A stretch of 7,017 nt of DNA from Desulfobulbaceae bacterium (GTDB taxonomy: Bacteria; Desulfobacterota; Desulfobulbia; Desulfobulbales; Desulfobulbaceae). The translations under genes were made by a program, and so were the position numbers. This document shows positions 1-6,895 of the stretch, one piece after another (position 1 is the stretch's first letter; each line of letters starts with the position of its first letter). The notes under the pieces were generated by a model. The model ran no database searches. It was not told the DNA's origin and was given only the letters and a program-made list of their open reading frames with translations. The DNA is taken from NCBI GenBank assembly GCA_007121995.1, contig SKJK01000074.1:1-7017 (forward strand), in the 5' to 3' direction.

Positions 1-1507
1 ATGCCAGTTCATAGGAGCGGATGGCCAGGGTGTTAAGGCCAAAGGGCCGCATCATCAGGGTGGCGGGCAACTCTTTCATCACATCGACAAAGACCAGGAT
101 GCCGGCGGTCAGTAGACTGCCGCGCATGATCGGTCCATGGACACGACGCAGGGTTTGTCCTGCGGAAAGGCCGAGGGTCCTGGCAGCCCCGTCCATGTTG
201 GCAGTCACTTTCTGCAGGCTGGCCTCGACGGTGTTGCTGGAAACAGCCAGGAAGCGGACCACATAGGCAAAAATCAAGGCTGTCCATGTACCGGTAAGCA
301 GTAAGCCCGTGGATATGCCAAACAGATTTCTGGCCAGATTGTCAATGGTGGTATCAAGATAGGCAAAGGGAATCATAATCCCCAAGGCAATGACCGCACC
401 TGGAATAGCATATCCCATGGATGCTGTCTGTACGGCAACGGAGGTGATTTTGCCGGGCACGAGCCTGCGACCGTACGCAAGCAGGACAGCAGTGCTCACC
501 GCCACTACCGCGCTGATAGCACCCAGTGCCAGGCTTGTCTGCATCATGCGCAGATAGCGGAGATCAACAAAGTCCCAGGTCTGTACCGTCCAGATCACCA
601 TGGCCGCGGTGGGTAAAAGAAAGCCGAAAAAAACAGGGATCAGGCAGAAAGTGAAGGCCAGTCCAGCTCGCACGCCGGTGAGTTGAAACCTGGGCAATTG
701 ACGATAATAGCCCGTGGTGTGGCTGACCCGTCCTCGCCTGGACCATCGTTCCAAAAGGATCAGGGCAAGAATAAAGAGCATCAGTACTGCCCCCAATTGG
801 GCAGCCACCGCAGGCTGCCCCATGCCGAGCCAGGTCCGATAAATACCGGTAACAAAAGTGTCCACGGCGAAAAAATCCACCGTACCGAAATCGTTCAGGG
901 TTTCCATCAATGCTAAGGCCAGTCCCCCGGCAATCGCCGGTCTGGCCAACGGCAAGGCCACCTGAAAAAAGGTGCTCCAGGCACCCTTGCCCAGGGTTCT
1001 GCTGGCATCGAGAACGCATACAGATTGCTCCAGGAAGGCTGCCCGCGAAAGCATGTAGACGTACGGATAAAAGACCAGGGTCATCATGACAATAGCCCCG
1101 GACAACGAGCGGATCTGTGGAAACCAGTATTCGGTGGCAGAGCGCCAGCCAAACATTTCTCGCAGCAGGGTTTGCACCGGGCCACCGAACTCGAGCAGGC
1201 CGGTGTACGTGAAGGCGATGACATAAGCCGGTATGGCAAGGGGAATGACCAGGCTCCATTCAAAAAAACGACGCCAGGGAAAACTGGTCATGGTCACCAG
1301 CCAGGCAGTGCTGACTCCGATGATAAGGGTGCCAGCACCGACTCCCAACATCAGCCCCAGGGAGTTAGCGACGTAGCGGGGCAGGACCGTGGACGCCAGA
1401 TGGCTCCAGATCTCGTGGGAAGGCACAAAGAGGTGTGCCATGATCACCACTATCGGCGTCGCCACCAAAAGAGCTGTTCCGACAACCAATATCAGCCAGA
1501 ATCGCAC
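1..1507 (-). CDS. fbpB: Ferric-iron ABC transporter permease, fused two-domain type (partial, C-terminus off window)
   Basis: Inner-membrane permease that moves Fe(III) delivered by a periplasmic binding protein into the cytoplasm. The reading frame is open for 502 codons from a GTG start to the left edge. The translation begins MRFWLILVVGTALLVATPIV and shows about twelve hydrophobic segments, roughly at residues 4-25, 49-71, 84-104, 135-155, 236-253, 279-307, 323-345, 355-385 and 400-420, plus shorter ones. It contains two EAA-type ATPase-docking loops: residues 167-186 (DAS, G173, then VALP) and 440-459 (GAA, G446, then V456-x-G-P). Two such loops in one chain mark the duplicated FbpB/HitB/SfuB permeases, usually slightly over 500 residues, so only a few tens of residues are missing. 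The start is supported by AAGGAG seven bases upstream. It lies 195 nt downstream of the iron-binding protein gene on the same strand. Iron specificity is inferred from that neighbour; thiamine or other FbpB-like permeases are less likely alternatives. Confidence 0.93.
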   Translation of the reverse strand, partial: MRFWLILVVGTALLVATPIVVIMAHLFVPSHEIWSHLASTVLPRYVANSLGLMLGVGAGTLIIGVSTAWLVTMTSFPWRRFFEWSLVIPLAIPAYVIAFTYTGLLEFGGPVQTLLREMFGWRSATEYWFPQIRSLSGAIVMMTLVFYPYVYMLSRAAFLEQSVCVLDASRTLGKGAWSTFFQVALPLARPAIAGGLALALMETLNDFGTVDFFAVDTFVTGIYRTWLGMGQPAVAAQLGAVLMLFILALILLERWSRRGRVSHTTGYYRQLPRFQLTGVRAGLAFTFCLIPVFFGFLLPTAAMVIWTVQTWDFVDLRYLRMMQTSLALGAISAVVAVSTAVLLAYGRRLVPGKITSVAVQTASMGYAIPGAVIALGIMIPFAYLDTTIDNLARNLFGISTGLLLTGTWTALIFAYVVRFLAVSSNTVEASLQKVTANMDGAARTLGLSAGQTLRRVHGPIMRGSLLTAGILVFVDVMKELPATLMMRPFGLNTLAIRSYELA

Positions 1508-1514
1508 CTGATTT

Positions 1515-1520
1515 CTCCTT
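1515..1520 (-). promoter_or_regulatory. Ribosome binding site of the permease gene
   Basis: AAGGAG on the minus strand lies seven bases before the GTG at 1507. It fixes GTG as the start; no competing ATG fits the reading frame and membrane topology as well. Confidence 0.8.
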
Positions 1521-1524
1521 ACCT

Positions 1525-1670
1525 GAATCCGTGGTGGCTGGACTCTTATTTTGGATATATTTCGCTGTCATTAAGCTATAAGTGCGGCGGCATTTTTTAC
1601 TATACTCCTCCACCTACCGCCCTTCGGCTCAAAACAAAAAGAATCCGTTGTGTACCAATACACCACGGAT
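1525..1670 (-). repeat. Three-part repeat in the fbpA-fbpB spacer
   Basis: ATCCGTGGTG at 1527-1536 is the exact reverse complement of CACCACGGAT at 1661-1670. A near-direct copy, ATCCGTTGTG (9 of 10), lies at 1643-1652, and both direct copies are preceded by GA. In the minus-strand RNA, the 5' arm of the terminator hairpin (1661-1670) could pair either with the terminator 3' arm, with one mismatch, or perfectly with a segment about seven bases upstream of the permease Shine-Dalgarno sequence. The repeats are visible directly; any regulatory switch is inference. Confidence 0.6.
1631..1670 (-). terminator. Rho-independent terminator or attenuator after fbpA
   Basis: Read on the minus strand, a 12-base arm (1670-1659) ATCCGTGGTGTA, the loop TTGG, and a 12-base arm TACACAACGGAT (1654-1643) pair with a single G-A mismatch. 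TCTTTTTGTTTT follows directly (1642-1631). This is a standard intrinsic terminator layout. It sits between the binding-protein gene and the permease gene of what should be one operon, so it probably acts as a partial terminator or a 3' stabilising hairpin that lowers permease expression relative to the binding protein. Confidence 0.75.
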
Positions 1671-1685
1671 CCATTTCACACAAGA

Positions 1686-1700
1686 CCGGTTTGGAACCGG
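1686..1700 (-). repeat. Short perfect hairpin just after the fbpA stop codon
   Basis: CCGGTT, a three-base loop and AACCGG form a perfect 6-bp stem beginning two bases after the stop codon of the iron-binding protein gene. It has no T-run of its own. It stacks in series with the terminator hairpin and could protect the upstream message from 3' exonucleases. Confidence 0.5.
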
Positions 1701-1702
1701 AC

Positions 1703-2734
1703 TCAACGCCAACCTGCACGATCCATGACGCGGACCGCCTCGGCATTGTATTTTTCAATCAGAGACAAGTTGAGTTCATCCGCCTTGAAGGTACCCATCT
1801 GGACCACCGGGCCGCTGGTTGGCACCTGTGGGTTCACCGGATATTCATTATTTTCTCTGGCGTAAATCTCCTGTGCATGCGCCGCAGAGAGAAATTCCAA
1901 TAATTTGATGGCTTCTTCAACATTGGTGGCACTTTGCGTCACCCCGGCACCGCTCAGGTTCATGTGAGCACCTCGATCCTTCTGGTTGGGCCACATCACC
2001 TGGACTTTCCTGGTGACATCCTGGTCTGCCTGAACATCGGAAGCCAGCAGTCGGCCGAAGTAATAGCTGTTGGCAATACCCACGGCACATTCTCCGCTGG
2101 CTACCGCACGGATCTGAGCGGTATCGTTGTCCTGAGGCGACCGGGCAAAATTGCTGACAAAACCACGCACCCATTGTTCCGTTTTCTCAACACCATGGTG
2201 AGCAATCATCGAGGCAACCAGAGATTGATTGTAGATATTTGATGAACTGCGCACACAGATAATTTTCCCCAGTTCCGGGGCAGCCAGATCCTCGTATCGT
2301 GCTATGGCCTCAGGAGCGACACGGTCGGGATCGTAATAAATAACCCGCGCCCGGGAGGACAATCCGTACCAGTAGCCTTCAACATCACGGTATTGCGGTA
2401 GAATGTTTTCTTCCAGGAGGGGAGACTGAACTGGTTGCAGAACGCCGGCTTGTTTGGCGGCCACCAGGTTACCGACATCAACGGTGAGCAGGATATCGGC
2501 TGGACTGTTGCGGCCTTCACCACGGAGACGTTCCAGCAGGGCCGGCCCGCTCCCGGTGAGGAGTCTGTAAGAGATGTCGGTTTCCTTGGAAAAATCATCG
2601 AGCAATGGTTTGATCAGATGTTCTTGCCTGGCGGAATAGATATTGACCTCGGCGGCCTGTACAGTCTGGAGACCGGTCAGGGTCAGGATGACAGCAACGA
2701 ATCCTGCAAAGAGTTGATGATATCTTGGTTTCAT
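1703..2734 (-). CDS. fbpA: Periplasmic Fe(III)-binding protein of an ABC transporter (FbpA/FutA type)
   Basis: Binds ferric iron in the periplasm and hands it to the membrane permease encoded downstream. The 343-residue precursor has a typical Sec signal peptide: basic N-terminus MKPRYHQ, hydrophobic core about residues 8-22, and predicted cleavage after VQA (27) or VQAA (28). The mature start EVNIYSARQ matches the first beta strand of the family. Family landmarks are YWYGLSSRARVIYYDP at 121-136, RSSSNIYNQSL at 162-172, and the iron-ligand tyrosine pair Y224-Y225 in NSYYFGRL (223-229 region); Y168 may be a third ligand. The histidine found after the first strand in Neisseria FbpA is replaced here by Q37. 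The ATG at 2734 was chosen because it places the signal peptide at the N-terminus. AGGAGG lies 11 bases upstream, rather far; a TTG at 2740 would be closer and adds only two residues. The ferric-iron substrate is well supported by the Tyr-Tyr motif and the adjacent FbpB-type permease. Confidence 0.95.
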   Translation of the reverse strand: MKPRYHQLFAGFVAVILTLTGLQTVQAAEVNIYSARQEHLIKPLLDDFSKETDISYRLLTGSGPALLERLRGEGRNSPADILLTVDVGNLVAAKQAGVLQPVQSPLLEENILPQYRDVEGYWYGLSSRARVIYYDPDRVAPEAIARYEDLAAPELGKIICVRSSSNIYNQSLVASMIAHHGVEKTEQWVRGFVSNFARSPQDNDTAQIRAVASGECAVGIANSYYFGRLLASDVQADQDVTRKVQVMWPNQKDRGAHMNLSGAGVTQSATNVEEAIKLLEFLSAAHAQEIYARENNEYPVNPQVPTSGPVVQMGTFKADELNLSLIEKYNAEAVRVMDRAGWR

Positions 2735-2745
2735 AGGCAAACGAA

Positions 2746-2751
2746 CCTCCT
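2746..2751 (-). promoter_or_regulatory. Ribosome binding site of fbpA
   Basis: A full AGGAGG lies 11 bases before the ATG at 2734 and 5 bases before an in-frame TTG at 2740. The long spacing leaves the two starts open, but both give the same signal peptide. Confidence 0.65.
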
Positions 2752-2787
2752 GCTGACGAAAAAATATTAAGTAGAAGTAATTACCCT

Positions 2788-2809
2788 TCACTTGAATAGG
2801 TGATCCTAT
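2788..2809. promoter_or_regulatory. Overlapping palindromes at the fbpA transcription start, candidate operator
   Basis: Two dyads overlap here. ATAGG-TGAT-CCTAT (2796-2809) is perfect in its 5-bp arms and overlaps the -10 box. TCACTT-GAAT-AGGTGA (2788-2803) has one mismatch and covers the predicted start of transcription. A repressor bound here would block RNA polymerase. Iron uptake genes are usually controlled by Fur or DtxR/IdeR proteins. The sequence does not match the classic GATAAT-based Fur box well; the AGG/CCT half-sites recall DtxR-type sites only loosely. Which regulator binds, if any, is unknown. Confidence 0.4.
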
Positions 2810-2836
2810 AATATAAAGTGTACCCGTAAAAATCAA
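2808..2836 (-). promoter_or_regulatory. Sigma-70-type promoter of the iron uptake genes
   Basis: On the minus strand TTGATT (2836-2831, four of six matches to TTGACA) is followed by a 17-base spacer and TATTAT (2813-2808, five of six to TATAAT). Transcription would start near 2800-2802, leaving a leader of about 67 nt before the fbpA start. This promoter lies downstream of the pepN stop codon and makes the iron genes independent of pepN. Confidence 0.65.
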
Positions 2837-2930
2837 GTATTTTTTAACCAGCGTTCCGGTGCTATCCTCATCAAAAATGCAGCTGGGCCATCGGTTGCAG
2901 TTGATCGGCATTATGGCCGGAGCAAGGGTT

Positions 2931-5636
2931 TTAATGCATGGTTTTTTCGACGATCTCCCGCAGGTCATCGGAAAGTTTCGGTTGTTCGGCGATGCGTTCC
3001 AATTGCTGGTGCATCAATTGTTGGCGAAGGGCATCATATCGACGCCACTGGGTCATCGGGGTGATCATCCGGGAGGCGATCTGTGGATTGAGAGAGTCGA
3101 GAAGGAGAACCTGATCCGCGAGAAATGCATAACCAGAGCCGTCATCAGCATGAAACTGACAGTGGTTGGTGGAGGAGAAGGTGGCAATCAGGGATCGCAC
3201 TTTATTGGGGTTTTTATAGGTAAAGGCCGGGTGATTTGTCAGGGTTTTGACCCGCTCCAGGGTACCGGGCAGAGTGCAACCGGCCTGAAGGATGAGCCAT
3301 TTGTCCACCACCAGGGGGTCATGTTGCCACTGGGCATAAAAATCGGCAAGCAGGTCGGTGCCGGCATGAAGGTCGGCATTGACCACGGCACTGAGTGCAG
3401 CCATGGTATCGGTCATGTTGTTGCTGTTTTGATATTGTTGTGTTCCCAGTTCCAGCAGGGAAGGCGCAATGGTATCGTTGGGGGCGACTGCCAGCAGATA
3501 ACCGAGGCAACAATTGCGCAAGGCCCGCTGGCCAGCGTCGGTGGCACTGTATTGATATGGTCTTTGAAGGTGCATATCTTCATAACATTGGACCAGTTGC
3601 GGGCGCAATCGCTGGCCAAGCAGAGCGCGAAATTGCTGGCGAACAGTAAAAACCGCCACCGGATCAATCACCGCCATCTGCTGACTGATCCAGTTTTCCG
3701 AAGGCAGAGTCAAGGCCATGGCAACAAAAGCGGGATCGCTGGCGCGGTCGAGGAGGAGGTTGTGCATACCGTTGATCAGGTCATCGCTCAGCGTAACGTG
3801 TTGCCCTTCTCTGGTGCGATCGATCTGGGTCAAAATATGGTTGAGGGTCAGTCGCTGGCCCGCATCCCAGCGGTTGAAGGGGTCGGAGTCGTGGGCCACG
3901 AGCAGGGCCAGTTCCCGGTCCGACTGATCTAAACGCACCCGGACCGGTGCGGAAAAAGCACGCAGAAACGAAACAACAGGAGGGGAGGGAAGACCGGAAA
4001 AAATAAACTGCTGCTGTTGGTCCGTCAGGGTCAGCACAGTGCCACAAGGGAACGATGAGGATGGTTCAAGAGGGATCTCCCGGCCCTGATCATCGAGCAG
4101 TCCTATGGCCAAGGGCATGAAGAACGGTTTTTTTTCTGAGTTTTCCCTGGTTGGGGGGCAGGTCTGTTCAACATTCAGAGTCAATTGCTGCGTATCGTGG
4201 TCATAAGTAGATTGGACGGTCAATTCAGGAGTGCCCGCTTGGCTGTACCAAAGTTTGAACTGGCTCAGATCACGGCCCCAGGCAGATTCCATGGCAGCGA
4301 CAAAGTCATCGCAGGTCACGGCTTGGCCATCATGTCGCTGAAAATACAGGTCCATGCCCAGTCGAAAGGTTTCCGGACCGAGCAAAGTATGCAGCATGCG
4401 GATAACTTCGGCTCCTTTGTTGTAGACGGTGAGTGTGTAAAAATTATTGATCTCAACAAAAGAAGACGGCCGCACCGGATGGGCCATGGGGCCGCTGTCC
4501 TCGCGAAATTGGAAGGAACGGATGATATTGGCGTCCTGGATCCTCTTCACTGCTCGTGAGATGGTATCGGCGGTGAACTCCTGGTCCCGGAATACGGTCA
4601 ACCCCTCTTTGAGGCTGAGCTGGAACCAGTCGCGGCAGGTGATGCGATTGCCGGTCCAATTATGGAAATACTCATGGGCAATCACGGCCTCGATCCCTTC
4701 GTAATCGATGTCTGTCGCGGTTTCAGGAAGGGCAAGAACATATTTGGAATTAAAGACGTTGAGCCCCTTGTTTTCCATGGCCCCCATGTTGAAGTCGTCG
4801 ACTGCGACGATCATGTATGTATCGAGATCATATTCACGACCGAACCGCTCCTCATCCCAGCGCATGGCTTTTTGCAGCGCACGCATGGCATGCTCGCATT
4901 TTTCCCGGTTCCGTTCTTCAATATAAATGTGTAGAGCGATGTCCCGACCGGACTGAGTGATAAAGCTGTCACTGACGCACACCAGATTACCGGCCACCAG
5001 GGCAAAAAGGTAACAGGGCTTTGGGTAGGGATCATGCCAGACGGCAAAATGACGACCATCATCCAAATCGCCGCTGTCCATGAGATTACCGTTGGAGAGC
5101 AGCACTGGGCAGGTTGATTTCTCACCGATGATTGTGGTGGTGAAGATTGCCATGACATCAGGTCGATCAGGAAAACAGGTGATGGTGCGAAATCCCTCGG
5201 CCTCGCACTGGGTGCAGTAATTGCCGGAAGAAAGGTATAAACCCTCCAAAGCAGTATTGTCCTGAGGATTGATAATTGTATCGATCTCCACTTTAAACGG
5301 TGCATGCGGTGTTGCGGGAATTTCCAGTTGACCGTGAGCAAAGCTGTAACGATCCGGCGTGAGGACAACACCATCCAGGGCAACCTGAACCAATTCCAGT
5401 TGTTCACCGTTGAGCACCAGTGGTTGGGGGTGGTTGGTGTTGGGCCGACAATGCAGGCAGGCATGGACCCTGGTGGTACGAGGGTCGAGTTCTATCAGTA
5501 AATCAATACAATCCACCAGGTGAGCTGGAGGCATATAGTCTTTAAGAAACGTTTCTTTTTTATCTACACTCAATGGGATACCCTGTAATATTAAAGTTGA
5601 TAAGGAAGATTGAAAATTGCTCTCGGTAGCGATCAT
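2931..5636 (-). CDS. pepN: Aminopeptidase N, M1 family zinc metallopeptidase
   Basis: Cytoplasmic zinc enzyme that removes N-terminal amino acids from peptides late in protein turnover. The 901-residue frame is colinear with Escherichia coli PepN (870 residues, compared from memory). Substrate-site CTQCEAEGFR is at 141-150, with Q143 and E145. The exopeptidase motif GAMEN is at 285-289. The zinc site HEYFHNW is at 321-327, with ligands H321 and H325, catalytic E322 and third ligand E344 in SLKEG. The transition-state tyrosine is Y405 in NNFYTLTVY. The C-terminal helical domain is complete through NPQIASRMITPMTQWRRYD. There is no signal peptide. The start is uncertain: the ATG at 5636 has no good ribosome binding site and sits inside a hairpin. 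A TTG at 5573, with AGGG seven bases upstream, would give 880 residues and aligns with the E. coli initiator Met. Residues 1-21 have no counterpart in that homologue. All catalytic residues are present, so the enzyme should be active. Confidence 0.97.
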   Translation of the reverse strand: MIATESNFQSSLSTLILQGIPLSVDKKETFLKDYMPPAHLVDCIDLLIELDPRTTRVHACLHCRPNTNHPQPLVLNGEQLELVQVALDGVVLTPDRYSFAHGQLEIPATPHAPFKVEIDTIINPQDNTALEGLYLSSGNYCTQCEAEGFRTITCFPDRPDVMAIFTTTIIGEKSTCPVLLSNGNLMDSGDLDDGRHFAVWHDPYPKPCYLFALVAGNLVCVSDSFITQSGRDIALHIYIEERNREKCEHAMRALQKAMRWDEERFGREYDLDTYMIVAVDDFNMGAMENKGLNVFNSKYVLALPETATDIDYEGIEAVIAHEYFHNWTGNRITCRDWFQLSLKEGLTVFRDQEFTADTISRAVKRIQDANIIRSFQFREDSGPMAHPVRPSSFVEINNFYTLTVYNKGAEVIRMLHTLLGPETFRLGMDLYFQRHDGQAVTCDDFVAAMESAWGRDLSQFKLWYSQAGTPELTVQSTYDHDTQQLTLNVEQTCPPTRENSEKKPFFMPLAIGLLDDQGREIPLEPSSSFPCGTVLTLTDQQQQFIFSGLPSPPVVSFLRAFSAPVRVRLDQSDRELALLVAHDSDPFNRWDAGQRLTLNHILTQIDRTREGQHVTLSDDLINGMHNLLLDRASDPAFVAMALTLPSENWISQQMAVIDPVAVFTVRQQFRALLGQRLRPQLVQCYEDMHLQRPYQYSATDAGQRALRNCCLGYLLAVAPNDTIAPSLLELGTQQYQNSNNMTDTMAALSAVVNADLHAGTDLLADFYAQWQHDPLVVDKWLILQAGCTLPGTLERVKTLTNHPAFTYKNPNKVRSLIATFSSTNHCQFHADDGSGYAFLADQVLLLDSLNPQIASRMITPMTQWRRYDALRQQLMHQQLERIAEQPKLSDDLREIVEKTMH

Positions 5637-5658
5637 GGCACCATGCTACCATAGTACC
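5625..5658 (-). promoter_or_regulatory. Mutually exclusive hairpins over the annotated pepN start
   Basis: In the minus-strand RNA, GGUACUAUG (5658-5650) pairs fully with CAUGGUGCC (5645-5637) around a GUAG loop, giving nine pairs including two G-U. The alternative uses GGTAGC (5650-5645) with GCTACC (5630-5625), a perfect 6-bp stem with an inner ATGG-TG-CCAT dyad and a GATC bulge. The two stems share bases, so only one can form. The first stem ends directly before the ATG at 5636 and the second encloses it. Either could limit initiation there, or this may simply be untranslated leader if the TTG at 5573 is used. Confidence 0.5.
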
Positions 5659-5742
5659 TTCCCAGCACCCCTGCAACCGGGGAGATATTTTCTGATCCGC
5701 AATCGGGATTGTTTGTATACTGTTTTCAACCGCTTTAAAAAA

Positions 5743-5771
5743 TGGTCAAACAAACAGCAAAAGCGTATTAT
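5743..5771 (+). promoter_or_regulatory. Weak promoter candidate for the reductase gene
   Basis: TGGTCA (5743-5748, four of six to TTGACA), a 17-base spacer and TATTAT (5766-5771, five of six to TATAAT) would start transcription near 5778 and leave a leader of about 70 nt. The same AT-rich patch reads TATAAT on the minus strand (5772-5767) but has no recognisable -35 box for pepN. I see no confident pepN promoter in this spacer. Confidence 0.35.
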
Positions 5772-5850
5772 ATGCAGCCATGTCTTTTCATCCGGTCAGG
5801 GTTTACAACCATAGTGCCGTTCTTTTTTTGGCAACAAGGAAGCAAAACGC

Positions 5851-6885
5851 ATGCAGGAAAAAACGGAAATACTGGTCGTCGGTGCTGGCCCGGGCGGGCT
5901 GGCCTGTGCAACTCATCTGGCCAGACACGGGGCTAAGGTGGTGTTGGCGGAACGCAGAACGACTGTTGGCGACAAGGTGTGTGCCGGTGGCATCACCTGG
6001 GGGGGGCTGATCAGGTTGGTTCCGCCCGATTTGATTGAGCGGGCCTTTCCGGAACAGCATATCTTTACCCGCAGGCAGCATGTCACCCTGGTCGAGAAGA
6101 ATCCAATCGTCGCCACAGTCAACCGGAAGCGACTGGGACAGTGGATGGCGGATGAGGCCAGGAGCATGGGAGTGACCCTCCTCACTGGTGCCCGGGTGCA
6201 TAGCTTGAGCGATGGGAAGGCCTTGATCGAAACCGGGCCGGGACGACAGATAGCTGTGCATTTTGAACACTTGGTGGGCGCCGACGGCTCGAATTCGCTG
6301 GTTCGGCGTTTTGCAGGTCTGCAATCGACCGCCATGGGGATCGGCCTGAACTGTATGCTCCCTCACCGGGCTGAGCGGATGGAATGGCACTTGCGAACCG
6401 ACCGGTTCCGCTATGGATACGGATGGATATTCCCTCACGCAGAAACCATATCCATCGGGGCTTACATCGGCGGCCCGGTTCTGCCTGCACCGGTTCTCAA
6501 GCAACGGTTACTTGCATGGTCTGCTGACCAGGGGTTTGAGCTTGACACTGGCGCAATCCGCGCCGGTCGGGTCAATTTTGATTATCAGGGTGTACGATTC
6601 GGGCGTATCTGGTTGGTGGGTGACGCCGCGGGACTGGCATCTGCTGTCACCGGCGAAGGGATTTATCCGGCCCTGGTCTCCGGTAAGGCCGTAGCCAACA
6701 TGATTCTTGACTCAAATAATGCAGTTGCTGAAATGGCTGGTATACTGAAAAAGCACCGGCGCCACCAGCAACTCCTCCACATGGCGGGCAGGGATCCCCG
6801 TCTCTGCGCGGTGCTGATGGATATTATGGTTCTGCTCTTTCGTTGGAAACTTCTTGATTTCCGAGTCCTGGAAATGGCAGAGTAG
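5851..6885 (+). CDS. Geranylgeranyl reductase family FAD-dependent oxidoreductase
   Basis: Flavoprotein of the geranylgeranyl-reductase family, whose known members saturate double bonds in isoprenoid chains such as geranylgeranyl groups of lipids, chlorophyll or quinones. In this 344-residue protein the N-terminal Rossmann motif ILVVGAGPGG (7-16) ends with E34 in LAER, positioned for the FAD ribose. KVCAGGIT (42-49) places C44 at the family's conserved cysteine motif near the flavin. The GADG motif is at 143-146, the substrate-domain motif YGWIFP at 190-195, and the second FAD motif WLVGDAAG...TGEG at 254-270. It is shorter than many family members (about 380-450 residues), mainly at the C-terminus. 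AAGGA lies 10 bases before the ATG. It is divergent from pepN and followed after 47 nt by a membrane-protein gene. The substrate is not evident; other members of the FAD-dependent hydroxylase/halogenase superfamily are possible but fit the cysteine and YGWIFP motifs less well. Confidence 0.86.
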   Translation: MQEKTEILVVGAGPGGLACATHLARHGAKVVLAERRTTVGDKVCAGGITWGGLIRLVPPDLIERAFPEQHIFTRRQHVTLVEKNPIVATVNRKRLGQWMADEARSMGVTLLTGARVHSLSDGKALIETGPGRQIAVHFEHLVGADGSNSLVRRFAGLQSTAMGIGLNCMLPHRAERMEWHLRTDRFRYGYGWIFPHAETISIGAYIGGPVLPAPVLKQRLLAWSADQGFELDTGAIRAGRVNFDYQGVRFGRIWLVGDAAGLASAVTGEGIYPALVSGKAVANMILDSNNAVAEMAGILKKHRRHQQLLHMAGRDPRLCAVLMDIMVLLFRWKLLDFRVLEMAE

Positions 6886-6895
6886 AATCGGTTTT

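Noticed and set aside
564..1259. Minus-strand open frame of 231 codons within the permease region
   Set aside because: It is out of frame with the clear permease reading, which has two EAA loops and regular hydrophobic segments; this frame has neither.
1025..1903. Plus-strand open frame of 292 codons
   Set aside because: It runs antisense through the permease, the spacer and the end of fbpA. The translated sequence is low-complexity in character and rich in His, Gln and Arg, with no domain.
2873..2918. Possible pepN terminator: GGCCAT (2886-2891) with ATGGCC (2913-2918)
   Set aside because: The stem is only 6 bp with a 21-base loop, and the T5 run on the minus strand starts eight bases after it, so it is not a convincing intrinsic terminator.
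1703..2968. Longer fbpA reading starting at 2968
   Set aside because: The extra 78 residues overlap the end of pepN, cross the predicted promoter, and would bury the signal peptide inside the protein.
2859..3932. Plus-strand open frame of 357 codons opposite the 3' end of pepN
   Set aside because: It lies wholly antisense to the well-conserved pepN sequence apart from its first bases, has no recognisable domain, and has composition typical of a complementary-strand shadow.
5709..5753. Inverted repeat TTGTTTG / CAAACAA in the pepN-reductase spacer
   Set aside because: The arms are 7 bp, AT-rich and 31 bases apart in a low-complexity region; chance is a sufficient explanation.
5803..6504. Minus-strand open frame of 233 codons opposite the reductase
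   Set aside because: It is antisense to a flavoprotein with all expected motifs and shows no ribosome binding site or family features of its own.
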